Below are positions 50,111-60,726 of a stretch of 64,000 bases of DNA, piece by piece. The notes under the pieces were generated by a model, which was not told the DNA's origin, ran no database searches, and worked only from the letters and a program-made list of their open reading frames with translations. Each line of letters begins with the position of its first letter. The first letter of the stretch is position 1. Made by a program: the position numbers and the translations under genes. Source of the stretch: Pseudoxanthomonas sp. 3HH-4 (GTDB lineage Bacteria > Pseudomonadota > Gammaproteobacteria > Xanthomonadales > Xanthomonadaceae); contig NZ_VFPB01000006.1 in assembly GCF_006716465.1 (NCBI RefSeq), positions 1-64,000 on the forward strand, read 5' to 3'.

Positions 50111-53100
50111 TTTCCGGCTGCAGCCCCGTCCTGTCGCCCTGGTCGCCTTGCTGGCGGGCCTGCTGCTGGCCGGCATTGGCGGATGGGTGGGTGGGATTTT
50201 CGCTGCTGTGGCGGCATGGCTGGCGCAACCGGCCGTGGCGCTGGGCGTGTCGTGGCTGCGGGGCACCCGCGTGCTGGCGCCCTCGCGCGCCTGGCGCGAG
50301 GACGTGCCGGCCTTGGTGCTGGCGTGGGCGGTCGCGTTCGCGGGCACGGCACTGCTTCTGGCGTGGCCGCTGGCCTCGTTGCGCGACAGTGGCAGCCTGC
50401 CGGCCGCGCTGGGCGTCAGCGCGGTGGTGGGGGCGGTGATCGTAGCGCTGTGGCGGACGTGGCCTCTCTGGCACGGCCTGGAGCGCGATGGCGGCGCCCT
50501 GTCCGCGCATTGGCGTGGGCTGGTCGAACGCGACTTCCATGCGTGGCGCGGCCTAGCCGTGGCGACGCTGTTGACGCTTGCCGTGGCCGGTGGCCTTTCC
50601 TTGGCGTGGACGGACCTGGTGCCGGATGCAGCGCGTACCGGAGCCGCCGTGGTGTATGCACTGCTGTTGCCGCTCGTGCATTGGGGCGTGCAACGGCTGG
50701 ACGGGGCCGGCGTGCTGCCCGTCGTGGAAATGCCCGGAAGCGAGGCCGATGCCTTCCACGCAACGGCCGAGGAGGAAGCGCCCGGGCATGCCCTGGATCT
50801 GGAGCAGGCGTTGTTCGATGCCGCCCGCGCCGGACGCGTGGACCGTGCGTTGGAACTGATCGAGGCCGGCGCGGATCCGCATGCCGAGCCGGCGGAAGGC
50901 TCGCGCGACCAGCGCAGTCTCGGCGCTCTGGCGGCCGTGCTGCCCGACCTGCGCTTGCTGCGCACCCTGATCGCGCACGGGGTGGACCTCAACCATGCGC
51001 ATGCCGGCGTGACGCCGCTGCTGGCCGCGACGCGCGACAGCTGGCACGGCCGCCCGGACGCGGTCACCACGCTGCTGGCCAATGGCGCCGATCCGCGCAT
51101 CGCTGATGCGGATGGCAACACGCCGCTGCATCACGCCGCCCGCAGCTCCGATCCCGGCGTGGTCGCGTTGCTGCGAGACGCTGCTGCGGAACTGGATGCC
51201 TTGAACCATGACGGCCTCACCCCGTTGGGTGTTGCCTGTGTGGCCGGCAACTGGCGGCTGGCGAAATTCCTGCTGGAGCGGGGGGCGCGTCCGGATCCGC
51301 AGGGCGGGCAACCCGTCCTGCTGGCGGCGGCCTCGACCGAAGAAGACGACCCTGCCGGCGTGCAACTGCTCCTCAAGCACAAGGCGAAGGTGGATGCACG
51401 CGATGCCCAGCGCCGCAGTGCACTGCATGAAGGCGCGTATGCAGGCCATGCGGAAATCGCGGCATCACTGCTGGCCGCCGGCGCCGATGTGCATGCGCGC
51501 GATGCGCAGCAGCGCACGCCTTGGCTGGAAGCCGCGCGCGGAGGGCACCTGGGCGTGCTCGAAAAGCTCGCCGAGGCGGGAGCCGACCGGCAGGCGGTCG
51601 ACGCAGATCGCAGGAACGCGCTGATGCTCGCGTGCACTGCCGAGCACGCGTCGCCGGCATTGGTGCGCCGGCTGCGGGAATGGAACATCGATCCCGAAGC
51701 CACCGACGCCCAGGGCCGGCGCGCGGTCGATCTCGCCGCCGAAGCGGGGCGCTGGGCGCTGGTCTCGGCCCTGGACCCTGGCTATGCGCTGCCCACCGCC
51801 GTGGCGACTGCGGATGACGAAACGCCCCCCGACCGTGCACCGGCGGCACTGCTACGCGAGGGCCTGGCGAGCGGCCAAGTGGAGGGCATGGAGGCGCTGG
51901 CGCGACTGAGTTCGCGCGATGAGCTCGGTGCCCTGCTGCACGACCCGGAGATGCAGCGTCCGGCGCGTCTGGCATGGTTGCTGCGGCAGGGTGCCGATGC
52001 CGACCATCGCAACGCGCAGGGCGCCACCCTTGCATTCGCCCTGCTGTCCCAGGGGCCTGCGGGCATGCCCGCGTTGGCGACATTGCTGGCGCGTGCGGTT
52101 TCGCCGGCCGGTGCCGGGGGCCTGGCGCGCTTCATGGCCGCCTGCGCGGCGGACGACCAGGCGGCGCGGACGCTGGAGTCCTGCGCACTGGACCTGCTCG
52201 AGCGTGGGGCGGATCCGTTCGCCCCCTCCCCGCAGGGCGATCCTGCGCTGTCGCTGGCGGTTCGCCTGGGTTGGCAACGGGTGCTCGACCGGCTGCTGGA
52301 TATCGGCGTGGACCGTGAGGCGCGCGACAGCCACGGCATGACCGCGTTGCACCTGGCGGCGGTGCTCGGCCGCGAGACTGCACTGAAGCACCTCATCGCC
52401 AAGGGTGCGTCGCCCGAGTCGCGCGCGGCCGATGGCCAGACCCCGCTGGGCGTCGCGCTGGCCTGTGGACGGCGTGACCTGGCGGACTGGCTGGACTGGC
52501 GCATCTGGTCGCTGCCGCGCCGCGCGCTGCGTCCCGCCGACCTGCCGGCGGCGGCCATGGCGGGTGATCGCGATGCCGTGCGGCGATTGCTCGATCTCGG
52601 CTTCGACGTGGACTCGCCCGACGCCCAGGGCTGCACGGCGTTGCTGCGTGCCGCGGGCGGCGGATTCACGCCCACGGTGGAACTGTTGCTCGCGCGCGGA
52701 GCCGATGCGCAGCGTGCCGCCAATACCGGCGCGACGCCGCTGTCGGCCGCAGTGAGCATGCGTCAGGCCGACATCGTCAGTGCATTGCTTGGCGCAGGCG
52801 CCGACATCGAATACCGGCTGCCCGGTGGGGTGACCGTGCTGATGCTGGCGGCGGCGCTGGGCTTGCCCGAAATCGTCGCTCGCCTGATCACCGCTGGCGC
52901 CAACGTGCATGCCGGCGATGCGCAGGGACTGACGCCGCTGCATTGCGCCGCACTGTATGGATTCACCGCGCGCGAGAAGCCGCGTCTGGTAGCGTTGCTC
53001 GACACCCTGCTGCTATCCGGTGCGGAATCCGAACAGGTCGCGGCGGGATCGGTGACGCCGCTCCTGTTGCTGCTCGGTTCCCGGGCGGAGCCCGGCACCG

Positions 53101-53399
53101 CCTGCGACGAGGAAGTCGTGCTGGCCGGCCTGGAACGCCTGCTGGACGAAGACGTTTCTCTCGACGTGCAGGATCCGCGCGGCTTCGGGCCGCTGCACCT
53201 GGCGTCGCTGCATGGCCTGTTGCGCGTGGTCAGTCGCCTGCTCCGGGCCGGCGCCGATCCGGAGTTGCGCGATGCCTTGAACCGCACGCCGCGAGAGATC
53301 GCGGTGATGCGCGGCTTCATCGACGTGGCGGCGGAATTCGTTCCCGCCACGCCGGGCGCGGGCGCATCGATGGCCCGCTTCCTGCGCGATCGCGGTTAA
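50103..53399 (+). CDS. Large membrane-anchored ankyrin-repeat protein
   Basis: A 1098-residue protein. Residues of about 5-210 form several hydrophobic segments. From about 235 to the C-terminus ankyrin repeats predominate (recurring [18 protein letters not shown] and [13 protein letters not shown] types), probably more than twenty, covering about 860 residues. Ankyrin repeats are protein-binding scaffolds, so partners are likely cytoplasmic and unknown. The coding end overlaps the opposing antiporter stop codon. Confidence 0.85.
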   Translation: MPDFRLQPRPVALVALLAGLLLAGIGGWVGGIFAAVAAWLAQPAVALGVSWLRGTRVLAPSRAWREDVPALVLAWAVAFAGTALLLAWPLASLRDSGSLPAALGVSAVVGAVIVALWRTWPLWHGLERDGGALSAHWRGLVERDFHAWRGLAVATLLTLAVAGGLSLAWTDLVPDAARTGAAVVYALLLPLVHWGVQRLDGAGVLPVVEMPGSEADAFHATAEEEAPGHALDLEQALFDAARAGRVDRALELIEAGADPHAEPAEGSRDQRSLGALAAVLPDLRLLRTLIAHGVDLNHAHAGVTPLLAATRDSWHGRPDAVTTLLANGADPRIADADGNTPLHHAARSSDPGVVALLRDAAAELDALNHDGLTPLGVACVAGNWRLAKFLLERGARPDPQGGQPVLLAAASTEEDDPAGVQLLLKHKAKVDARDAQRRSALHEGAYAGHAEIAASLLAAGADVHARDAQQRTPWLEAARGGHLGVLEKLAEAGADRQAVDADRRNALMLACTAEHASPALVRRLREWNIDPEATDAQGRRAVDLAAEAGRWALVSALDPGYALPTAVATADDETPPDRAPAALLREGLASGQVEGMEALARLSSRDELGALLHDPEMQRPARLAWLLRQGADADHRNAQGATLAFALLSQGPAGMPALATLLARAVSPAGAGGLARFMAACAADDQAARTLESCALDLLERGADPFAPSPQGDPALSLAVRLGWQRVLDRLLDIGVDREARDSHGMTALHLAAVLGRETALKHLIAKGASPESRAADGQTPLGVALACGRRDLADWLDWRIWSLPRRALRPADLPAAAMAGDRDAVRRLLDLGFDVDSPDAQGCTALLRAAGGGFTPTVELLLARGADAQRAANTGATPLSAAVSMRQADIVSALLGAGADIEYRLPGGVTVLMLAAALGLPEIVARLITAGANVHAGDAQGLTPLHCAALYGFTAREKPRLVALLDTLLLSGAESEQVAAGSVTPLLLLLGSRAEPGTACDEEVVLAGLERLLDEDVSLDVQDPRGFGPLHLASLHGLLRVVSRLLRAGADPELRDALNRTPREIAVMRGFIDVAAEFVPATPGAGASMARFLRDRG

Positions 53400-55192
53400 C
53401 GCGCCGGCGGCGGAACGTCTTCGCCGATCGCGTCGGCTTCGAAGAGTTTCTCCAGGTCGCTGATCGCATCGCGCGCGGTCTGGATCACCGCCACGTCGTC
53501 GTCGTACACCAGGTACTGCGCGCGCATCAGGCTTTCGTCGTGCTGGCGGAAGCGGCGGGTGTGCTCGGCAGCGGTCTCTGGCGGCATGCCCAGTTCCACC
53601 AGCACCTGCTGCGCCATCTCCAGGCTCGATCCCAGGGTTTCGCGATAGGCCTCCGCGCTCAGGTCCATCAGGCGCCACGCGTGCTGCCGGTTGCGCGCCC
53701 GCGCGAGCACGCGCGCCTCGGGGAACATGCGTCGGATCAGCCGCGTTGCCTTGATGTTGGTATCCGGATCGTCCATCGCCACCACGAAGACCTTCACATG
53801 CTGCGCGCCGGCCGACCGGAGCAGATCGGGACGCGTCGGGTCGCCGTAGTACAGCCGGATGTTGCCGAACCGCCGCAGCGTGTCCACCGTCTCGGAACTG
53901 TTCTCCAGCGCGACGAACGGAATGCGCTGCGCCGTGAGCAGGCGCGCGACGATCTGGCCGAACCGGCCCATGCCGGCGATCAGCACTTTCGGCTGCTCGT
54001 CCGGAATGTCATCGAACGCACGCGTCGCCGGCCCGGATCGCCGCACGCGCGCCGGCAGGCGATGCAGCCCGAGCAGCAGCACCGGGGTCAGCGCCATCGA
54101 GATGCCCACGATGGCGGTCAGCTGGTTGCGCAGTTCTGGGTCCATCAGGCGCACGCGCGCGGCTTCGCTGAACACGACGAAGGCGAACTCGCCGCCCAGC
54201 CACAGGGTGCCGGCCAGCATCAGCGCGCCGCGCGGATCCAGCCGGCCCGGCCAGCGCCCGACGCAGAACAGCAGCGTGAACTTCACCGTCAGCAGGATCA
54301 GCACGCCGGCGGTGATAAGTTCCGGCTGCTTCACCACCGCGTCCAGGTCGATGTCCATGCCGACGGCGATGAAGAACAGGCCCAGCAGCAGCCCCTTGAA
54401 CGGATCGATCTGCGATTCCAGTTCGTGGCGGAACTCCGAATCGGACAACAGTACGCCGGCAAGGAACGCGCCAAGGCCGGCGCTGAGGTCGGCCAGTTGC
54501 ATGAACCACGCGATGCCCAGCACCACCAGTAGTGCGGTGGCGGTGAACACCTCGGGCATGCGGGTACGCGCCACGATGCGGAACAGGTGCCGCAACAGCA
54601 GCCGTCCGCCAATGATCACGATGGTGACGGCGCCGATGGCATGCAGCACCATGGTCCAGGTCAGCGTTTCGTTCTTGGCGCCGCCCAGTAGTGGAATAGC
54701 GGCGAGCAGGGGAATGGCGACCAGATCCTGGAACAGCAGGATCGCGAAGCCGAGCCGGCCGTGTTCGGTGGTGAGTTCCTTGTGTTCGGATAGCAGCTGC
54801 AGGCTGACGGCCGTGGACGACAGCGCGAGCCCCAGCCCTATCACCAGCGCCGTTTTCCAGTGATGTTCGAAGAGCAGCGCGACCCCGCCCAGCACCAGTG
54901 CACTCAGCATCACCTGCAGGCCGCCCGCGCCGAACACCGGCTTGCGCATCACCCGCAGGCGCGCCGGCGACAGCTCCAGGCCGATGACGAACAGCATCAT
55001 CACCACGCCGATCTCGGCGGCATCCAGGATGCGGTCGGCATCCCGCACCAGCGCAAGCCCGTCCGGACCCAGCACCACGCCGGCCACCAGGTACGCCAGC
55101 ACGGCCCCCAGGCCAAAGCGCTTGAACACCGGCACCGCGATCACCGCGGCCAGCAGGAACACCAGCGTCAACTCCAGACCACTACCGTGCAT
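53396..55192 (-). CDS. CPA2 family cation:proton antiporter with RCK/TrkA-N domain (KefB/C-like)
   Basis: A 598-residue inner-membrane protein. The first about 380 residues are a 12-helix CPA2 domain. The cytoplasmic part begins with KVLIAGMGRFGQIVARLL near 402, a Rossmann TrkA-N motif, then DDPDTNIKATRLIRRMFPE and a variable C-terminus. K+ efflux under stress is likely. KefC-type ancillary protein (KefF/G) is not adjacent. It converges on the ankyrin gene by overlapping stop codons. Confidence 0.88.
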   Translation of the reverse strand: MHGSGLELTLVFLLAAVIAVPVFKRFGLGAVLAYLVAGVVLGPDGLALVRDADRILDAAEIGVVMMLFVIGLELSPARLRVMRKPVFGAGGLQVMLSALVLGGVALLFEHHWKTALVIGLGLALSSTAVSLQLLSEHKELTTEHGRLGFAILLFQDLVAIPLLAAIPLLGGAKNETLTWTMVLHAIGAVTIVIIGGRLLLRHLFRIVARTRMPEVFTATALLVVLGIAWFMQLADLSAGLGAFLAGVLLSDSEFRHELESQIDPFKGLLLGLFFIAVGMDIDLDAVVKQPELITAGVLILLTVKFTLLFCVGRWPGRLDPRGALMLAGTLWLGGEFAFVVFSEAARVRLMDPELRNQLTAIVGISMALTPVLLLGLHRLPARVRRSGPATRAFDDIPDEQPKVLIAGMGRFGQIVARLLTAQRIPFVALENSSETVDTLRRFGNIRLYYGDPTRPDLLRSAGAQHVKVFVVAMDDPDTNIKATRLIRRMFPEARVLARARNRQHAWRLMDLSAEAYRETLGSSLEMAQQVLVELGMPPETAAEHTRRFRQHDESLMRAQYLVYDDDVAVIQTARDAISDLEKLFEADAIGEDVPPPAR

Positions 55193-55364
55193 GCGTCACC
55201 TCGTGCGGATAGTATGCGGCGGACAGGCCCGGATCGGCTGCTTTCAATATCGGTATGCTGCGCCATGCAGTGCTGGCGCATGTTTCCGGGCCCGCCCGGC
55301 GCAGTTCGCGGAATCTTTAACAGTGCGGGTATTCGGGGGGGGGCTGCTTGATAGGGGTAAAGAC

Positions 55365-56180
55365 ATGACGAAGGGTACGTTGGGGGGATGGCTGGCCCTT
55401 GTATTGAGCTGTCTCGTCAATCCCGCGAGTGCCCAGCAGGAAGTCGCGTCCTTGCATCTGGAAGTCACTGGCACGCTGCAGGTCGATGGGCTGGGTGCGG
55501 TCAGTGGGTTCAAGGCCGATCCGCAGGTCCCGGCTGCGCTGGCGGGGCTGGTCGCACGGGGTGTGGCGCAGTGGAATTTCACTTCTCCATTGCATAAAGA
55601 GCGTGCGATTGATGGCGACACCAATGTCCGCCTCGCACTTGAGGCTGTGCTGTTGCAAGGGGGCTATCGCCTGCGGGTGATGGATGCGTGGTTCGGTGCG
55701 CCTGCGCTCGTATCGGATGCGCCCGTGCCCGACTATCCGCGCGTGCTCCTGGAAGCGAGAGCCGGCGCGCGTGTGTTGCTGCAGCTCCGGATAGACGCCA
55801 GCGGGCATGTTGCCGAAGCGGCCGTCAAGGACACTGCCGTACTCACTCACATCAAGAACGAGGCGATCATAGGCAAGTGGCGTGAGCGGTTTGAGCAGTC
55901 CAGCCTGGATGCTGCCCGCTTTTGGACCTTCGTCCCGGGATCAACCCAAGGTGCCATCGATGTCTATCCGGAACAGGTGCTGGTGTTGGTGACGTTCTGG
56001 CCGCACGAAACCAAGGGCAACACGTCCTATCGCCATATCGGTTGGCCCTTGGAGACATCGCCGTGGGCCATTCACAACAAGACCACGCTTTCCCCTGGTA
56101 CGGTGCGGGTGGATCCGCGCGTGATTCCGCTGGAATCCACGCTGCAACTGAAGACCAGCGCCGTGGGCAATTTTCTCTAG
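55365..56180 (+). CDS. Secreted protein with TonB-C-like fold, paralogue 1
   Basis: 271 residues with a signal peptide (MTKGTLGGWLALVLSCLVNPASAQ). It resembles the TonB C-terminal fold (RVLLQLRIDASGHVAEAAVKDTA, then RFWTFVPGSTQG), but lacks the proline-rich linker and membrane anchor of true TonB proteins. Related to the gene at 59429. Function unknown. Confidence 0.6.
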   Translation: MTKGTLGGWLALVLSCLVNPASAQQEVASLHLEVTGTLQVDGLGAVSGFKADPQVPAALAGLVARGVAQWNFTSPLHKERAIDGDTNVRLALEAVLLQGGYRLRVMDAWFGAPALVSDAPVPDYPRVLLEARAGARVLLQLRIDASGHVAEAAVKDTAVLTHIKNEAIIGKWRERFEQSSLDAARFWTFVPGSTQGAIDVYPEQVLVLVTFWPHETKGNTSYRHIGWPLETSPWAIHNKTTLSPGTVRVDPRVIPLESTLQLKTSAVGNFL

Positions 56181-56196
56181 ACTTCACTGCCCGTCG

Positions 56197-57057
56197 TCAG
56201 TTGCTGAACAGCTGCAGCAAGTGGCTCCCGTACTTCCCGCTGGGAGTCGCGCTGACCATGATGGCCGCATAGGCGAAGATCAGGCCGACGACCGCGAGTC
56301 CGCCAAGAGCCAGCCATCTCAGGACGCGATGCGCAGCGATGTGCCTGTGCTGGTTGCGGATGAAGCATTCCGCGACCAGCAGGTTGGGAACGAAGAACAG
56401 GTACAGGATCGCGTAGTCGAACGGACCGCTGGCGTTGCCTGCGCCCATGCCGAGCCCGCCGGTCAGGTCCTTCCATGCGCGGATCTCGAGGTCGAACACC
56501 CATGAGCCCAGCACCATCGCGAACAGCCTGATCGCCCATGCGCGGTGCAGATCGAAACGTTTCGCGCGCGCGTGCACATAGGCCATGACCGCACTCAGCA
56601 TCATCACCGCGCCCCAGATCGCGAACGCGACGGATGCCGATGGGGTATACGCGCCATGGGTGAGGATGAATGACATGCCCCCGGCGCCCGCCAGGATGCC
56701 GGCGGTCACATAGGTCCGCCCCGTCCAGCGATGCACGGCGCGATGGCGGGCGCGGATGCGGGCCGACAACAGGATCGGCCACGCCAGCACCAGCACCGCA
56801 CCCATGACGAAATGCAGCCCGATGCCGAAGTTGGCGATCCAGTCCTGAGCCGTCGGCATCGCCAGACCCGCGACCAGCGCGCGCCACTGATCGAAATTCC
56901 TGTGCGTGGCACCGACGGCGCGAAGGACGATGTAAGCGCCGAACGCCAGCAGGCCGGCGACGGCGGTGGCCTGGATGACGCAGCCCATCCCGTGGATCAG
57001 ACGCTGTCCGGTCGCCCCGGGCAATGCGGGGCCCAAGCGCGTGCGCGGTGTATTCAT
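56197..57057 (-). CDS. DUF2306 domain membrane protein
   Basis: A 286-residue inner-membrane protein with about seven helices. HRWTGRTYVTAGILAGAGGMSFIL resembles the DUF2306 core, including RAVHRWTGR. Function unknown. The start at 57057 follows GGGAGAG. It diverges from the CadC-like gene. Confidence 0.75.
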   Translation of the reverse strand: MNTPRTRLGPALPGATGQRLIHGMGCVIQATAVAGLLAFGAYIVLRAVGATHRNFDQWRALVAGLAMPTAQDWIANFGIGLHFVMGAVLVLAWPILLSARIRARHRAVHRWTGRTYVTAGILAGAGGMSFILTHGAYTPSASVAFAIWGAVMMLSAVMAYVHARAKRFDLHRAWAIRLFAMVLGSWVFDLEIRAWKDLTGGLGMGAGNASGPFDYAILYLFFVPNLLVAECFIRNQHRHIAAHRVLRWLALGGLAVVGLIFAYAAIMVSATPSGKYGSHLLQLFSN

Positions 57058-57238
57058 GTGTGCTTCTCTCCCGGCCTGGCAGCGGATCGCTTCCACAGCT
57101 GGCAGCGTCCGGATGGAGCACGGGAATGTCGTTAGGAGAATCGCAGGAAGTCGTGAGGGCGCGCCTGTCCGACGCCGGCGTCGCGACTCGGGTCGTGCCT
57201 ATACTTGAACGAGCGGGCGTCGCCCCGTGGGGGACCGC

Positions 57239-59209
57239 ATGCCGCCGCCTGATCCCAATCCCAGCCGATGGGTCCTGGACGACGTGGTGATCGACTTCGC
57301 CGGACGGCGGCTGACGCGCGCGGGCCGGGAACAGGCGCTGGAGCCGAAGGCGTTCGCGGTGCTGGCAGTGCTCGCGGGATCGCCCGGGAGGGTCTTCACG
57401 CGCGACGAGATTCTGGATGCGGTGTGGGGCCACCGGCACGTCACCCAGAGCGTGCTTAACCGGATCATGAGCCTGCTGCGCCAGGCGCTGGGCGAGGATG
57501 CCCAACACCCGCGCCTGCTGCATACCGTGTATGGGATCGGCTACCGCTTCGATGCACCGCCGGTCGATGGCGTCGCAGCGCAAGAAGCGTCGACGGCCGC
57601 ACCGCGTTTGCGCTGGGTGTGGATCGTGGCCACGGCGGCCCTGGTGATGCTGATCGTGGCGGCGACCGCATGGATGCCGCTCAGCGCGGTTCGCGACACG
57701 TCCAGCGTGGCGGCTGGGGCGCAAGCACGGCCTTCGCTGGCCGTCCTGCCGTTCGCCGACCTGTCGCAGGCGCGCGATCAGGCTTACATGGCCGACGGCC
57801 TTGCCGAGGAAATCCGCAACCAGTTGGCGCAGTCTCCCGCGTTGCGCGTGGTGGGCCGTACCTCCAGTGCTGCGGTCAACCGCAAGCGCGATGACGCGCG
57901 CGCTGTCGGCCATGCGCTTGGTGTGGCCTATCTGCTGGAGGGCAGCGTGCGCCGCGAGGGGAGCCATCTGCGTGTCACCGCGCAGTTGATCCGTGCCGAT
58001 GATGGCTCCCACGTGTGGTCGAAAACCTACGCGCGCGAACTGCGCGACGTATTCGCCGTGCAGGACGAGGTTTCGCGCGATGTGGCGCGAGCGCTCAGCG
58101 TGAAGCTGGATGTGGCCAGGTTCAACCGTGAGCAGGGCGGCACCACGCATGTCGACGCTTACGAACGATTCCTGCGCTGGCGCAGCATCGTGATGCGCGA
58201 GCAGTTCGACTTCGAACACGACCGCCTGCGCCTGCAGCTTGCACGCGAGATGGTGGCACTCGATGCGCAATGCGTGCTGTGCTGGGATGCGCTCGCGGTC
58301 TCGCTGAATGCCATGGCAGAGGAACTCGACGATATGCAGGCCGATCGATTGCGTGCAGAGGCGTTGCAGATCCGGGACCATATCGCCCGCATCGCGCCTG
58401 AGAGCTGGGTGGCCAGGCGCGACCGGTCCAATGCGCTGTGGCGCGAAGGCAGGCGGGCCGAGGCCATCGCACTGGCCAGGCAGATCACCGATGCTGGACC
58501 GTTGACCAAGGAGCGCACGTGGGACTACGCCTACATGCTCTATGCGATGGGCCATCTGGAAGACACCATCGCGTTGGTGGAGCAGGTGCGTGCCACCGAA
58601 CCCAAGGCGCTGTTCCTGTCGCGCGACCTGCAGTACGACTACACCGCCGCGCGTCGTTACCCGGACGCGGAGGCCGAATACCAGCGCGGTCTTCGGTTGG
58701 AAGGCAGCCAGCGCGAGCCGGATTACGTGGCATTTTTTCGCCAGCTCGCGGGCCGGCGGCCCGGAGGGACGCCTGAGCTGCAAGCCCTGCATCGCCGTTT
58801 GCTGCGGTACGACGGTCTCGATACGCCATTTTTTCGCGATCTGGGCGAAGTGCTGGACGACCGGGAAGCGATGCTTGTGCTCATGCGGCGTGCGCTGGCG
58901 GACGATGCTTACGCCGGCGGAGTCGAGGTCGCGTACGTACGCACCAGCGTGGCTGACGCACTGGGAGATGCGGGCTTGGCGGTGAGGTCGTTGCGCAGGG
59001 AACTGGAAGCCCAGCCCGGATTCGAGGACGGCACCATGGCGCAACACGCCTACGTCGCCTTCTGGAACGTGCCGTACTCCGGTGCACGCGCGCATCCCGA
59101 CTTCAAGGCGTTGCTCGTGAAAGCGGGCGTGTTCGACTACTGGCGGCGGACTGGCCGGTGGGGCGACGGTTGTGGTCCGGTGGGAGCTGACGATTTCCAG
59201 TGTCGATGA
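57239..59209 (+). CDS. CadC/ToxR-like membrane transcriptional regulator with TolB/FlgO and TPR-like domains
   Basis: A 656-residue protein. The N-terminal winged helix-turn-helix of the OmpR type (about 10-105: LEPKAFAVLAVLAGSPGRVFTRDEIL) is followed by one transmembrane helix (about 126-146). A TolB/FlgO-like periplasmic domain (PSLAVLPFADLSQARDQAYMADGLAEEI, about 160-290) and TPR-like helical repeats (about 300-600) follow. A GTG at 57227 is an alternative start. Divergent from DUF2306, it may regulate the neighbouring TonB-like genes. Confidence 0.82.
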   Translation: MPPPDPNPSRWVLDDVVIDFAGRRLTRAGREQALEPKAFAVLAVLAGSPGRVFTRDEILDAVWGHRHVTQSVLNRIMSLLRQALGEDAQHPRLLHTVYGIGYRFDAPPVDGVAAQEASTAAPRLRWVWIVATAALVMLIVAATAWMPLSAVRDTSSVAAGAQARPSLAVLPFADLSQARDQAYMADGLAEEIRNQLAQSPALRVVGRTSSAAVNRKRDDARAVGHALGVAYLLEGSVRREGSHLRVTAQLIRADDGSHVWSKTYARELRDVFAVQDEVSRDVARALSVKLDVARFNREQGGTTHVDAYERFLRWRSIVMREQFDFEHDRLRLQLAREMVALDAQCVLCWDALAVSLNAMAEELDDMQADRLRAEALQIRDHIARIAPESWVARRDRSNALWREGRRAEAIALARQITDAGPLTKERTWDYAYMLYAMGHLEDTIALVEQVRATEPKALFLSRDLQYDYTAARRYPDAEAEYQRGLRLEGSQREPDYVAFFRQLAGRRPGGTPELQALHRRLLRYDGLDTPFFRDLGEVLDDREAMLVLMRRALADDAYAGGVEVAYVRTSVADALGDAGLAVRSLRRELEAQPGFEDGTMAQHAYVAFWNVPYSGARAHPDFKALLVKAGVFDYWRRTGRWGDGCGPVGADDFQCR

Positions 59210-59428
59210 CCGCCGCCCTTCTGCTTCGCCACGCGTTGGCGCTTGCACTTTTCTGCCGGGTCGACGTCTCACGGGAGGAGGCGGTCGTCATGGCGCTTCC
59301 CGCCCCTCGTCTTGTGCACCGGGAACCTCGAAGCCGGTTCCCGACCTCGACCGTGCATGCGTTGTCTCGTGGCGATAGTATGCGGCGGAAGGGCCCACCG
59401 GGCCGCATTTCCACGGATGAGGGAGAGG

Positions 59429-60298
59429 ATGATGAAGCAAGGAATCATGTGGCGTGCCGCGATCTTGGTTGCCGCCCTGATGCTGGCACAGCCAGTCTTG
59501 GCCCAGGGCGCGGCGGCCGTGCGCAAGCAGGTGGAGGCCAGCCTGCGGGTGACCGGATCGATCACCATCGCCACCGATGGCAGCGTCGAGCGCGTGGAGC
59601 TGGATGCGCCGGAAGCATTGCCGAAGGGCATCGCGGCGCTCGTCGGCAATCATGTCGCGGCATGGCACTTCGAACCTGTGCTGGTGGATGGCAAGCCGCG
59701 CCGTGCGTTGACCAAGATGAGTGCGTTGGTGGTGGGCAAGCCGATAGGCGATGGCCAGATGCAGGTGTCCATTCGTGGCGCGGATTTTGGCGACCACACC
59801 GCGACTCCCGCGGCCGAGCGCGTTGTTGCGCTCAAGCTCAAGCCGCCGAGCTACCCCGCCGGCCCGGCCCGGGGTGGTGCGCAGGGAACGGCCTACCTGC
59901 TGGTCAAGGTCGAGCGTGACGGCAGCGTTGGCGAAGTGGCGACCGAGCAGGTCAATCTGCGTATCGTCACCAACGAGGCGCAGATGAACCAGTATCGCGA
60001 ACGTTTCGCCACCGCCGCGATGGCGGCGGCCCGGACATGGACGTTCACCCCGCCGACCGCAGGCGAGGAGGCAACGCAACCGTACTGGGTGGTGCGTGTG
60101 CCCGTGGACTTTACCTTCAGCGGCCAGCAGCGGCAGGGCAAGTGGGAGGTCTATGTGCCAGGTCCGCGATCACGCCCGACCTGGGCTCCGGGTGAAGACC
60201 AGCCCGGGTTCGCTCCTGGCGCGCTGGCCGAGGGAGGTGTGCACCTTGCCCGCAACAAGAACAGCCCCAGGTTACTGACCCCGCTGGATGGCGCTTAG
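59429..60298 (+). CDS. Secreted protein with TonB-C-like fold, paralogue 2
   Basis: 289 residues with a signal peptide ([26 protein letters not shown]). It shares the architecture of the gene at 55365: an N-terminal domain ([21 protein letters not shown]) and a C-terminal TonB-like domain ([19 protein letters not shown], then [20 protein letters not shown]). The Shine-Dalgarno GAGGGAGAGG precedes the ATG. The upstream block near 59352-59391 is similar to 55183-55224. Confidence 0.65.
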   Translation: MMKQGIMWRAAILVAALMLAQPVLAQGAAAVRKQVEASLRVTGSITIATDGSVERVELDAPEALPKGIAALVGNHVAAWHFEPVLVDGKPRRALTKMSALVVGKPIGDGQMQVSIRGADFGDHTATPAAERVVALKLKPPSYPAGPARGGAQGTAYLLVKVERDGSVGEVATEQVNLRIVTNEAQMNQYRERFATAAMAAARTWTFTPPTAGEEATQPYWVVRVPVDFTFSGQQRQGKWEVYVPGPRSRPTWAPGEDQPGFAPGALAEGGVHLARNKNSPRLLTPLDGA

Positions 60299-60351
60299 GG
60301 CGGCGTGAATGCTCTTCGCGGCCGATACGCGCGTCAAGGAAGCCAACGAAG

Positions 60352-60378
60352 AAGCCCCGCATCGCGGGGCTTTTTTTT
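60352..60378 (+). terminator. Strong rho-independent terminator after TonB-like paralogue 2
   Basis: A 9-bp stem AAGCCCCGC/GCGGGGCTT (60352-60360 with 60364-60372), loop ATC, then an 8-T run. Confidence 0.85.
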
Positions 60379-60394
60379 CTCCTGTCGGAGCGAC

Positions 60395-60612
60395 TCAACG
60401 CTTCTGCGAACTGGAGAGCTCGTCGTTGAACTTGGTGTTCCTCATCTTGTCCAGCAGGACCTCCATCGCCGCGATCCCGTCCATCGGGTGCAACAGCTTG
60501 CGCAAGATCCATCCGGATCTTCCGCAGCAACTCCGGTTCGATCAGCAGGTCCTCGCGGCGCGTGCCGGAGCGGCTGATGTCGATGGCCGGATGGACGCGC
60601 TTCTCCGTGCTG
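60395..60612 (-). pseudogene. Decayed copy of the 3' end of rho
   Basis: On the minus strand this region is homologous to the rho 3' end at 62963-63180. Strings such as [11 protein letters not shown] and the codons for AMEFLLDK are recognisable, but the frame breaks after the LLRKIR segment: what follows matches the intact reading [12 protein letters not shown] only in another frame. The match covers about the last 72 codons, ending upstream near 60612. No promoter or complete gene is present. Confidence 0.85.
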
Positions 60613-60726
60613 TACCGAAGACAGCCTCGGAATGCTGGATGAGCGAGCCTCCCGCTCGCGAATGCACCTGTAGCGAATGAATCGGCGACACGTCTCACAT
60701 TCATCGGGAAGGAACGGTCGTGAAGC

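Noticed and set aside
49691-51121. N-terminal extension of the S9 peptidase frame
   Set aside because: The extension overlaps the YcgL and ankyrin genes on the other strand and is Arg/Ser-rich. The signal peptide at 49690 marks the real start.
56177-59272. A long minus-strand frame covering the DUF2306 and CadC-like genes
   Set aside because: It mixes shadows. The plus-strand CadC-like gene and the DUF2306 gene in another minus-strand frame both have clear domains.
59210-59428. Possible short gene between the CadC-like gene and the TonB-like paralogue
   Set aside because: A short frame is open but has no Shine-Dalgarno and overlaps the duplicated upstream block, so I treat it as regulatory sequence.
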